Both the position numbers and the translations under genes were made by a program. A stretch of 6,138 nt of DNA. Origin: Sulfurimonas autotrophica. Its GTDB lineage: Bacteria; Campylobacterota; Campylobacteria; Campylobacterales; Sulfurimonadaceae. Below are positions 1 through 5,207 of this stretch, in pieces (position 1 is the stretch's first letter; each line of letters starts with the position of its first letter). The notes beneath the pieces were generated by a model. That model was not told the origin of the DNA and did no database searches. It worked only from the letters and a program-made list of their open reading frames with translations. The stretch spans positions 1 to 6,138 of the forward strand of contig DQUE01000136.1 of the NCBI GenBank assembly GCA_015662405.1. The letters run 5' to 3'.

Positions 1-86
1 AATTTCTCTAATGTTTTTGTTTCTATCATCATAACTGTATACAAGCAATTAATGGTCCAATGTTGAAATTATATCTGTCTTGATAC
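1..86 (-). pseudogene. Frameshifted C-terminal remnant of the amidoligase gene (runs off left edge)
   Basis: Reading the minus strand past the stop at 87-89, the frame that opens at about position 100 gives a peptide containing YNFNIGPLIACIQ before a TGA at 29-31. A third frame then gives YDDRNKNIREI up to the window edge. In order and spacing these resemble the family's C-terminal stretch (a Y.P....LI.DYL segment followed by NPTRNR.LDM). At least two frameshifts plus substitutions in the conserved motif (C for the DY pair, DDRNK for PTRNR) would be needed, which suggests real decay. The alignment is from memory of the family and is inference. An alternative is that ATG codons at 30-32 or 27-29 start a new minus-strand gene (MMIETKTLEK), but no ribosome binding site is visible there. 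Confidence 0.4.
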
Positions 87-701
87 TTAATTACTTTGAA
101 AAGGCTTGATGTAGGGACTGATTCTGCGAACTATATCAGGTTGTAACCATACAAGAAGAGGATCATATAGGAGAAAAAATGCTCTTAAAATATCTATAAT
201 TTCTTTGACAGCAAAAGAGTGTACCTCTGGGTTAATATGAAAACCAAAGGCATAAAGAGGATTGGCATCAGTTCCTAATGCTCCATGTTTTCGAAAGGTT
301 TCTTTTATGTTTTCTATGATTTCAAGTTTGTCAAGAGGAAGTGGTGGTGTTGAAATTTCATAGGGTACTATTGTTTGTGAAAGTGTAGCAAGAAACTCTT
401 CTAAAGCAAGTGCAATTTCTGTTTCTATGATTTGATCAAGCCCTACATCTTGTAACCATTTCTGTAAGCCTTGAGAAATAAGAAACTGAAAATCAAGCAC
501 AAGGCTAAAGTCTCCATAGGCTGTTTGTATTATTTTATAGTGATAGGGATTTATCTGTTGAATAAGACCTGATCCAAGCACTTCAATAATTAATTCGGCA
601 CTTTTTTGTAAAGTAATCGCACTATATTCGAGCTCAAAACCAACTTTTCGAAGTTCGTTTGCAGTATTTGTTACTATTGGGGGTTGTATAAAGTGATTCA
701 T
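87..701 (-). pseudogene. Amidoligase-family protein (COOH-NH2 ligase, Amidoligase_2-like), C-terminally truncated
   Basis: The frame encodes 204 aa from an ATG at 699-701. It shows the amidoligase signatures: RKVGFELE near residues 18-25, a YEISTPPLPL segment around 114-123, the AFGFHINPE motif around 151-159, and RRISPYIKPF close to the end. Known members are predicted ATP-dependent carboxylate-amine ligases of roughly 300 aa or more that continue with a DYL..NPTRNR-type motif and are often paired with glutamine amidotransferases; substrates are mostly unknown. Here a TAA at 87-89 stops translation just after RISPYIKPF, before that conserved C-terminal part. Sequence resembling the missing part follows in other frames (separate entry), so I call it a pseudogene; a sequencing frameshift is the alternative. 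An upstream ATG at 807-809 is rejected because it would read through the divergent promoter and into the neighbouring gene. Family call is firm; loss of function is probable. Confidence 0.7.
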
Positions 702-707
702 AATATT

Positions 708-713
708 ATTATA
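708..713 (-). promoter_or_regulatory. Candidate -10 box (TATAAT) for the amidoligase gene
   Basis: A perfect TATAAT lies on the minus strand six bases upstream of the ATG at 699-701. If used, transcription would start at or next to the start codon, giving a leaderless message; no ribosome binding site is visible, which fits. No clear -35 box is present, as is common in Campylobacterota. Confidence 0.35.
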
Positions 714-726
714 CTCTATATTTAGA

Positions 727-732
727 TATAAT
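727..732 (+). promoter_or_regulatory. Candidate -10 box (TATAAT) for the YmdB-type phosphoesterase gene
   Basis: A perfect TATAAT within TTTAGATATAATTTC predicts a transcript start near 739. That leaves about 21 nt before the GTG at 760 but only about 6 nt before the ATG at 745, so it favours the GTG start. It lies 13 bp from the opposing minus-strand -10 box. Confidence 0.5.
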
Positions 733-759
733 TTCGAAAATTGAATGAAAGAATTTACA

Positions 760-1566
760 GTGAAAATAGCGTTTATAGGTGATATATTAGGGCAGCCCGG
801 ACGTGTCATGTTGCGGGATTATTTGAAAAAAATAAAAGAAGAAGAGAATATAGATTTTGTTATTGCTAACTATGAAAATGCTTCACATGGTTTTGGGCTT
901 ACGCTTAAAAACGCTAATGAGCTTTTCTCTTATGGTGTTGATGTGATGAGTGGTGGCAATCATACCTGGGATAAAAAAGATATTATTCCGCTTTTGGAGA
1001 CACATGAACTGTTGCGCCCTCATAATTACCCAGATGAAGTACCTGGAAGTGGACTACGTATCTATAATATTCAAGATGAACAACTTGCGGTACTTAACCT
1101 TATGGGACACTATGCAATGCCTTATACCGACAATGCATTTCGTTGTGCAAAAAATACAGTCCAAGAGTTACATGAGAAAGGAATCAAAAATATTTTTATC
1201 GATTTTCATGCAGAAGCAACAAGTGAAAAACGTGCATTGATGATGATGCTCCAAGGGGAGGTGAGTGGTATTATAGGTACGCATACACATGTAGGTACTG
1301 ATGATTTTCAAATTGTAAATGGTACTGCATATATGAGTGATATTGGGCTTACGGGGTGTCGTGATAATGTAATAGGAATGGACAAAGAAGTACCGATAAA
1401 GCAGTTTTTGACAGGTTTAAAAGGGCACTTCGATATTCCAAAAAAATGCAAAAAAATTCTACAGATGGCTGTTATGCAGATAAGTGATGGCAAGTGCATG
1501 CAAGCATATAAATTAAAAGTATTTGATGATGAGAGAGTTATAAAAACTGAAGCATGGATCGATTAA
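760..1566 (+). CDS. YmdB/TIGR00282 family metallophosphoesterase
   Basis: This 268-aa protein belongs to the calcineurin-like family of Bacillus subtilis YmdB, a cytoplasmic dimetal 2',3'-cyclic nucleotide phosphodiesterase. From the GTG start, the metal-site residues are D8 (FIGDILGQPGR), E39-N40 (NYENASHG), N67 (GGNHTWD), H150 (DFHAEATSEK), and H175 and H177 (GTHTHVGTDDFQ). This matches, as I recall it, the spacing of the B. subtilis active site (for example E39). The length agrees with the family's roughly 266 aa, so the protein looks intact and active. The GTG is preferred over an in-frame ATG at 745 because homologues begin M-[KR]-I-x-FIGD, an AAAGA lies 7 nt upstream, and the -10 box at 727-732 leaves the ATG almost no leader. 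The gene is divergent from the amidoligase gene and its stop overlaps that of the convergent downstream gene. Its cellular role in this phylum is not known to me. Confidence 0.92.
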   Translation: MKIAFIGDILGQPGRVMLRDYLKKIKEEENIDFVIANYENASHGFGLTLKNANELFSYGVDVMSGGNHTWDKKDIIPLLETHELLRPHNYPDEVPGSGLRIYNIQDEQLAVLNLMGHYAMPYTDNAFRCAKNTVQELHEKGIKNIFIDFHAEATSEKRALMMMLQGEVSGIIGTHTHVGTDDFQIVNGTAYMSDIGLTGCRDNVIGMDKEVPIKQFLTGLKGHFDIPKKCKKILQMAVMQISDGKCMQAYKLKVFDDERVIKTEAWID

Positions 1567-2012
1567 GCAGCAGTGATTTTATAATAGTTGTCATTAGCAA
1601 TATAGGTGTTTATGCACTTCTGTTTTATTGCACTGTTTTGTTCTAGTTTTTTGGAGATTTTTGGTTCTGCAACCAAAGCGATCTTTGGTTTTTGCAATAA
1701 TGAAAAAAGTTGTAAGTTTTCACTATAGGCATTCTCTGCCTTTGTCATTTTATTTATTTTAGAAAATTTTGTTTTTGAATACTCTTTGTTTAGATTATTT
1801 TGCTGTTGTAGTAATTGTTGATTATGTAATGATTTATAGTTTGAAATATAATTTATAGGGATTTCTCTAGAAGAAGATACCCCTTTTTGTAATTGCGTAG
1901 CAAATGGTTGCTTTTGCGTTAAAAAGTCTCTTGTACTCTTTTTTTGTGTATTCTCTTCTATTTTTGTTGAGGGTTTTTGTGTCAGATATGTATTGTATGA
2001 TGAAACAAACAT
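1563..2012 (-). CDS. Hypothetical Q/N/K-rich protein, probably Campylobacterota-specific
   Basis: I do not recognise a characterised family for this 149-aa protein. It has no signal peptide or membrane segment. Residues 1-90 are low in complexity and rich in Q, N, K, S and T (for example LHNQQLLQQQNNLNKEYSK), so this part is probably disordered. The C-terminal 60 residues are more structured-looking, with an LFSLLQKPK segment and a terminal CINTYIANDNYYKITAA. That ending resembles tails I associate with uncharacterised epsilonproteobacterial proteins. It is judged a real gene because a strong GAGGAAG ribosome binding site lies 3 nt before the ATG, a TATAAT sits at a proper distance (2043-2048), and the frame fills the gap exactly between the flanking genes. 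Its TAA overlaps the stop of the convergent phosphoesterase gene by two bases. No function is assigned. Confidence 0.75.
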   Translation of the reverse strand: MFVSSYNTYLTQKPSTKIEENTQKKSTRDFLTQKQPFATQLQKGVSSSREIPINYISNYKSLHNQQLLQQQNNLNKEYSKTKFSKINKMTKAENAYSENLQLFSLLQKPKIALVAEPKISKKLEQNSAIKQKCINTYIANDNYYKITAA

Positions 2013-2015
2013 CTT

Positions 2016-2022
2016 CTTCCTC
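2016..2022 (-). promoter_or_regulatory. Ribosome binding site of the 149-aa hypothetical gene
   Basis: GAGGAAG on the minus strand lies 3 nt before the ATG at 2010-2012 (5 nt from the GAGGA core). It is among the strongest Shine-Dalgarno matches in the window and supports this otherwise unrecognised frame as a gene. Confidence 0.65.
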
Positions 2023-2042
2023 TTATTTTACACATTTTTTCC

Positions 2043-2048
2043 ATTATA
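2043..2048 (-). promoter_or_regulatory. Candidate -10 box (TATAAT) for the 149-aa hypothetical gene
   Basis: TATAAT on the minus strand, preceded by TATGG, predicts a start near 2036 and a leader of about 24 nt containing the GAGGAAG site. It lies 15 bp from the oppositely directed -10 box of the response regulator gene, so polymerase could not occupy both at once. Confidence 0.55.
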
Positions 2049-2063
2049 CCATAAAACATTTGA

Positions 2064-2069
2064 TATAAT
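2064..2069 (+). promoter_or_regulatory. Candidate -10 box (TATAAT) for the response regulator cluster
   Basis: TATAAT in TTTGATATAATTAT predicts a start near 2076. A GAGGG ribosome binding site at 2082-2086 then lies 8 nt before the ATG at 2095. A second TATAAT at 2087-2092 lies too close to the start codon to serve this gene. Confidence 0.55.
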
Positions 2070-2094
2070 TATAAAAAATATGAGGGTATAATGT

Positions 2095-2769
2095 ATGAGT
2101 GCAAATATAGTTATTGTAGAAGATGAAGAAGATTTACTTGAACTTTTGGAATATACTTTGCAAAAAGAGGGTTTTGATACGATAGGTTTTTTAAATACGA
2201 AAACAGTTGAACAGATTTTAGAAGAAGAAGATATAGATTTACTTATAATGGATAGAAATCTTCCAGGTGTTGAAGGGAGTGAATTTGTTCAAAAACTTCG
2301 TGATCAAGGGCTTGAGATTCCAGTTATCTTTTTAAGCGCAAAAGATCAAGATGAAGATATAGAAAGTGGATTTTTACGTGGCGGTGATGACTATATTACA
2401 AAGCCTTTTAATATGAAGGAGTTAGTTCTTCGCATTCGTTCTATTCTTAAAAGAACTGCAAAAAAACAGCATAACGGTAAGCTCTTTTTTAGAGATTTAC
2501 TCCTTGATAAAAGTAGTAGAACACTAAGTGTTAATGGGAAACCTGTCGAAGTGACAAAACTTGAATTTGATCTCTTGAGTGAGTTGATTGTCAATAAAAA
2601 CAGTGTTTTGGACAGAGACTATTTACTAGAAAATGTTTGGGGAGACAGTGAAAATTATCAATACAAAACTGTTAATGTCGCGATAAACAGATTAAAAGAG
2701 AAAATAGATCCAGATAAGAGTAAAGATTATATACAAACAGTCCGCGGGGTAGGGTATAAAATATGTTAA
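2095..2769 (+). CDS. OmpR/PhoB-family two-component response regulator
   Basis: This 224-aa protein has an N-terminal receiver domain (about residues 3-117) and a C-terminal winged-helix DNA-binding domain (about 127-224). All receiver residues needed for phosphorylation are present: the acidic pair E9-D10, phosphoacceptor D53 (LLIMDRNLPG), S81 (PVIFLSAKD), Y100 and K103 (DDYITKPF). The C-terminal domain ends in the typical NVAINRLKEKID and YIQTVRGVGYKI recognition-helix and wing segments. It should be a conventional phosphorylation-dependent transcription factor. The ATG at 2095 is supported by a GAGGG site 8 nt upstream. Its stop overlaps the start of the next gene by 7 nt, implying coupled translation. 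In place of a full histidine kinase, that next gene encodes a membrane stub, so the phosphodonor is unclear. I do not assign a symbol, because it does not match the Helicobacter or Campylobacter regulators I can recall. Confidence 0.95.
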   Translation: MSANIVIVEDEEDLLELLEYTLQKEGFDTIGFLNTKTVEQILEEEDIDLLIMDRNLPGVEGSEFVQKLRDQGLEIPVIFLSAKDQDEDIESGFLRGGDDYITKPFNMKELVLRIRSILKRTAKKQHNGKLFFRDLLLDKSSRTLSVNGKPVEVTKLEFDLLSELIVNKNSVLDRDYLLENVWGDSENYQYKTVNVAINRLKEKIDPDKSKDYIQTVRGVGYKIC

Positions 2770-3155
2770 AGTTGAAAAAAGATATTTTTTCAACCTTTGT
2801 TTTTACTTTTTTAGGGAGTTTTTTCCTCCTTTACATAGTTGTATATCTGTTGATGAAAGGTTTTCTTCTTGAACATGGAAATAGTGGTGCAGTGATAGAT
2901 GATTTTACTATACTGTGGTTAGAGATAGGTGTTGTTTTTGTTGTTGTGTCTTTGGTGAGTTTCTTTTTTGTACAAAGATTACAAAAGAGAATAACACAAG
3001 AGACTACGCAGATTCAAAACTACCTTGAAGCAATAGATGCAAAAAATTATGATGCAGTATTGAAAGTAAATAATTATACGGAATATCTATACATAGCTGT
3101 ACTTTTGAAAAATCTTGTCAAAAGAGTGAAAAACAGAGAGAAAAAGAAAAACTAG
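2763..3155 (+). CDS. Two-helix membrane protein resembling a sensor histidine kinase without its catalytic domains
   Basis: The 130-aa product starts with a basic cytoplasmic tip (MLKLKKD), a first membrane helix at about residues 8-32, a short external loop (about 33-48) and a second helix at about 50-70. A HAMP-like cytoplasmic segment follows (QRLQKRITQE through NYLEAIDAKNYDAV to LLKNLVKRVKNREKKKN). In sensor kinases this segment continues into the dimerisation/phosphotransfer (H-box) and ATP-binding domains; here a TAG at 3153-3155 ends the protein. None of the three frames of the following 65 nt shows an H-box remnant. The ATG overlaps the response regulator gene by 7 nt, the usual spacing for a regulator-kinase pair. 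It may be a truncated kinase or a genuine small membrane partner that signals without catalysis. The topology is clear; the function is not. Confidence 0.75.
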   Translation: MLKLKKDIFSTFVFTFLGSFFLLYIVVYLLMKGFLLEHGNSGAVIDDFTILWLEIGVVFVVVSLVSFFFVQRLQKRITQETTQIQNYLEAIDAKNYDAVLKVNNYTEYLYIAVLLKNLVKRVKNREKKKN

Positions 3156-3194
3156 CAAAATGACATATTTTTGTGTTTCTTCTCTTGTTTTAGT

Positions 3195-3200
3195 TATATT
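3195..3200 (+). promoter_or_regulatory. Weak candidate -10 box (TATATT) for the HTH gene
   Basis: TATATT in TTTTAGTTATATTTTTAC would place a transcript start near 3207, about 13 nt ahead of the ATG and just ahead of the ribosome binding site. It could let the HTH gene be expressed apart from the response regulator cluster. The match is weak in such AT-rich DNA. Confidence 0.25.
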
Positions 3201-3209
3201 TTTACTTTC

Positions 3210-3214
3210 AGGAG
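3210..3214 (+). promoter_or_regulatory. Ribosome binding site that fixes the HTH gene start
   Basis: AGGAG lies 5 nt before the ATG at 3220. This decides against the upstream in-frame ATG at 3160, which has no comparable site and would add 20 hydrophobic residues to a DNA-binding domain. Confidence 0.7.
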
Positions 3215-3219
3215 TAAGA

Positions 3220-3432
3220 ATGAGAGATTTTCAAACTATTATAGCAGTACTAAAAGAGTATATTGCTCAGAATAAAGAGACAAAGGTATATGATAAAGAT
3301 GTCGCAAAACTGTTACATATTTCACAATCTAACTTTGCTACAATAAAAAAACGAAATTCTACACCATTTGCTGAAATTTTAGAATTTTGTAAGCGTGAAG
3401 AGATATGTTCAAATGAAATTTTTTTTGATTAG
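3220..3432 (+). CDS. Small phage CI-repressor-like helix-turn-helix protein
   Basis: This 70-aa protein resembles the N-terminal DNA-binding domain of the Phage_CI_repr family. The HTH spans about residues 25-45 (DKDVAKLLHISQSNFATIKK), followed by the family's RNSTPFAEILEFC segment (45-57) and an EICSNEIFFD end, which corresponds to the usual ISINWLL-type ending. Proteins of this kind in related bacteria commonly carry a C-terminal S24/LexA-like domain for dimerisation and self-cleavage. That domain is absent: a TAG follows residue 70 and dnaX begins on the other strand, overlapping by 4 nt. It may be a stand-alone DNA-binding protein or what remains of a longer repressor. It lies 64 nt after the membrane-stub gene, in the same direction, possibly in the same transcript. 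Its target is unknown. Confidence 0.75.
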   Translation: MRDFQTIIAVLKEYIAQNKETKVYDKDVAKLLHISQSNFATIKKRNSTPFAEILEFCKREEICSNEIFFD

Positions 3433-5126
3433 ATTTTTGATTGTACCGTTACTTTTTTTGCTTCAAATAACTCTATTGCTTTTTGTATCATGGGCTCTTT
3501 TGTGATATCAGTCCCATCTGTTTCATCTTGCATTGAGGCTTCATTGCAGTTTGTTACACAGCTTGCTGCTCCTCCAGCTTCAATGTCACCTATTGTAGAA
3601 CCGCTTTGTATCTCAGGCTGTTGTTCCTCTTTGTGAGGTTGCTCTTGTGCTTTTTGTGTGCATGCAATACCTTTTATTTTTGTCTCAAAACCAAATGTTT
3701 CACGCACAAGCTGTTTAATAACAGAGTAACCATGTTTGAGTACTTTTTTGCACTCTTCATTTGCACAACTCTCCCAAGTAAGTATATTCTCTTTATAGGA
3801 GACAAAATGAATATTGTTTGCAAAGCACTCTCCTAGTTCATAATTTCTATCTTTTATTTTTGCAATCAGTGCATGAAAGGTATCAATGTGCTGATTTTGA
3901 ACACTTTTTGTCTCTGTTTTACTCTCTTTTGGTACTTTTTTTTGGGTGCTTTGCTGCGGTATTACATTAGCGACTTGTCCGTTCATCTCTGGTGTCGTCT
4001 CTTGAACTTTTACTTTTTTTGTCTCTTGCACTCGGATGCTATCTGGATGTGCGAGATCTTTTTCAAATGACTCTATCATTTGGTCAATCTCTCGGATTTT
4101 GAGCGCTTCAACCATTTTAAAAAATATCATTGAGAGGACAAACGAGCCATCAGCATTAATGCTAAAGAGGTATTTAGATTCACTTAAAATTCTAAAAAAT
4201 CGCTCAAGCACAAGTGTTGAAAAGAGTGCATCATGATTATACATTTTATCTTTGAGATAGGCTATGAGTTCATCAACAACCATTTCACTCTCATAATCCT
4301 CAAGCTCTTTTACATACTCTACTAGTCGTGCATAATCTTTTGCAAATACCGCATCAAAGAGTTTGCCGATAAACTTCGGATCAACAAGTCCGAGCATCTC
4401 TGTAACAGTTGCTACATCTACATAGTTTTTGGAGTATATAATGGCTTGGTCAAGAAGGGTAAGCGTGTCTCGTAAACTTCCACTTCCACTTCTTGCTAAG
4501 ATCTCAAGAGCATCATTTTCATACTCTATTCCTTCTAGTTGCAGTATGTGGCGAAGATGCTCTACTATCTTGTTTGTAGCGATACTTTTGAAGCGAAAAT
4601 GTTGTGTACGACTTAAGATAGTTGCAGGAAGTTTGAGCGGATCTGTTGTTGCGAGTATAAATTTCACATACTCGGGCGGTTCTTCAAGTGTTTTTAAAAG
4701 AGCATTAAAAGCCTCTTTTGTCAGCATATGCACCTCATCTATGATAAATATTTTATATCTAGCAACAGCTGGTTTATACTTTGTCTGTTCAATTAAATCG
4801 CGAATATCATCAATTTTTCGACTACTTGCACCATCCATCTCTATAATGTCCATATGACGATTCTCTTTTGCCATGATACAGTTTGAACATTTGTCACAAG
4901 GCTGATGGCTCATTCCCTCTTCACAAATAAGTGCTTTTGCAAAAATACGCGCAGTAGAAGTCTTTCCACTTCCTCGAAGTCCTGAAAAAAGGTAGGCATG
5001 TGAGAGCCTGTTTGCATCAAGTGCAAGCGATAAGGTCTGTGCTATGGTATCTTGACCGATAAGTTCATCAAAGTTTGATGGGCGATATTTTCTTGCTAAA
5101 ACTTCATGCGCTTCTTTCACATCCAT
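3429..5126 (-). CDS. dnaX: DNA polymerase III subunits gamma and tau
   Basis: This 565-aa protein is the clamp-loader ATPase that loads the beta sliding clamp and couples polymerases at the fork. AAA+ features in order are: LARKYRP at residues 10-16, Walker A GLRGSGKTS at 49-57, zinc-binding C68, C77, C80 and C83, Walker B IIDEVH at 128-133, sensor 1 ATTDP with the arginine finger in LSRT at 171-174 (the usual SRC cysteine is T here), and sensor 2 GSLRDTLTLLDQ. The clamp-loader collar follows to about residue 365. A linker with two A-runs (369-397) leads to a C-terminal domain at about 413-489, an acidic tail and a terminal KAIELFEAKKVTVQSKI. GGAG at 5128-5131 lies only 1 nt from the ATG (5126) but 7 nt from the GTG two codons later (5118-5120), so the true start may be that GTG. 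The gene is convergent with the HTH gene. Confidence 0.97.
   Translation of the reverse strand: MDVKEAHEVLARKYRPSNFDELIGQDTIAQTLSLALDANRLSHAYLFSGLRGSGKTSTARIFAKALICEEGMSHQPCDKCSNCIMAKENRHMDIIEMDGASSRKIDDIRDLIEQTKYKPAVARYKIFIIDEVHMLTKEAFNALLKTLEEPPEYVKFILATTDPLKLPATILSRTQHFRFKSIATNKIVEHLRHILQLEGIEYENDALEILARSGSGSLRDTLTLLDQAIIYSKNYVDVATVTEMLGLVDPKFIGKLFDAVFAKDYARLVEYVKELEDYESEMVVDELIAYLKDKMYNHDALFSTLVLERFFRILSESKYLFSINADGSFVLSMIFFKMVEALKIREIDQMIESFEKDLAHPDSIRVQETKKVKVQETTPEMNGQVANVIPQQSTQKKVPKESKTETKSVQNQHIDTFHALIAKIKDRNYELGECFANNIHFVSYKENILTWESCANEECKKVLKHGYSVIKQLVRETFGFETKIKGIACTQKAQEQPHKEEQQPEIQSGSTIGDIEAGGAASCVTNCNEASMQDETDGTDITKEPMIQKAIELFEAKKVTVQSKI
3936..3943 (-). other. A8 run in dnaX, candidate slippage site
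   Basis: Eight consecutive A on the coding strand cover CAA AAA AAA at codons 395-397. A -1 shift or one added A would read S-T-K-R-E and stop, giving a gamma-like product of about 402 aa. Slippage is a known route to gamma in other bacteria; whether it happens here is not shown. Confidence 0.35.
4014..4020 (-). other. A7 run in dnaX, candidate frameshift site
   Basis: The coding strand reads ACA AAA AAA GTA at codons 369-372, so A AAA AAA forms a slippery heptamer right at the end of the clamp-loader collar. A -1 shift adds 15 residues before TAA (about 386 aa). A +1 shift meets TAA at once (about 371 aa). Confidence 0.35.
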
Positions 5127-5127
5127 A

Positions 5128-5131
5128 CTCC
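5128..5131 (-). promoter_or_regulatory. Probable ribosome binding site of dnaX, better spaced for a GTG start
   Basis: GGAG on the minus strand is 1 nt from the ATG at 5124-5126 but 7 nt from the in-frame GTG at 5118-5120. The spacing favours the GTG, which would shorten the protein by two residues to MKEAHEVLARKYRP. Confidence 0.45.
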
Positions 5132-5165
5132 ATTGTTTTAAAGAGATTTTAGCAGATAATGAGTT

Positions 5166-5185
5166 AAAAGATTATATAATCTTTT
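5166..5185. promoter_or_regulatory. Perfect 20-bp palindrome forming a bidirectional promoter core
   Basis: AAAAGATTATATAATCTTTT is an exact inverted repeat with no spacer. It contains TATAAT on the plus strand at 5175-5180 and, by symmetry, TATAAT on the minus strand at 5171-5176. The plus box would start the MurL-like gene near 5187 with about a 21-nt leader. The minus box would start dnaX near 5164 with about a 38-nt leader. A second minus-strand option for dnaX is TAAAAT at 5146-5151. The palindrome could also be an operator for a dimeric regulator. The sequence is certain; its role is inferred. Confidence 0.55.
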
Positions 5186-5207
5186 TAAAAATATCAAAGT
5201 GGTTCTT

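Noticed and set aside
702..809. 36-residue upstream extension of the amidoligase frame to an ATG at 807-809
   Set aside because: It would run through both candidate promoters and into the start of the divergent phosphoesterase gene; family similarity begins just after the ATG at 699-701.
950..1240. Plus-strand 96-codon open frame inside the phosphoesterase gene
   Set aside because: Out-of-frame shadow of a strongly conserved gene, with no ribosome binding site or recognisable domain.
1308..1499. Minus-strand 63-codon open frame
   Set aside because: Antisense shadow of the conserved C-terminal part of the phosphoesterase gene.
2391..2594. Minus-strand 67-codon open frame
   Set aside because: Antisense shadow of the response regulator gene; composition is low in complexity and no start signals are seen.
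3160..3219. Hydrophobic N-terminal extension of the HTH protein from ATG 3160
   Set aside because: AGGAG at 3210-3214 is well placed for ATG 3220, and the DNA-binding domain begins there; the extension is translated leader DNA.
3156..3219. Possible frameshifted kinase H-box after the membrane stub
   Set aside because: All three plus frames were read; none contains an H-E-x-x-x-P-like segment or the charged helix that precedes it.
3400..3440. Possible intrinsic terminator at the T-rich stretch between the HTH gene and dnaX
   Set aside because: There are T-runs but no GC-containing inverted repeat before them on either strand.
3606..4857. Four plus-strand open frames (3606-3836, 3873-4070, 4036-4236, 4429-4857)
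   Set aside because: All lie antisense to dnaX, whose motifs are unmistakable; their Ser/Leu/Phe/Cys-rich composition is typical of antisense reading.
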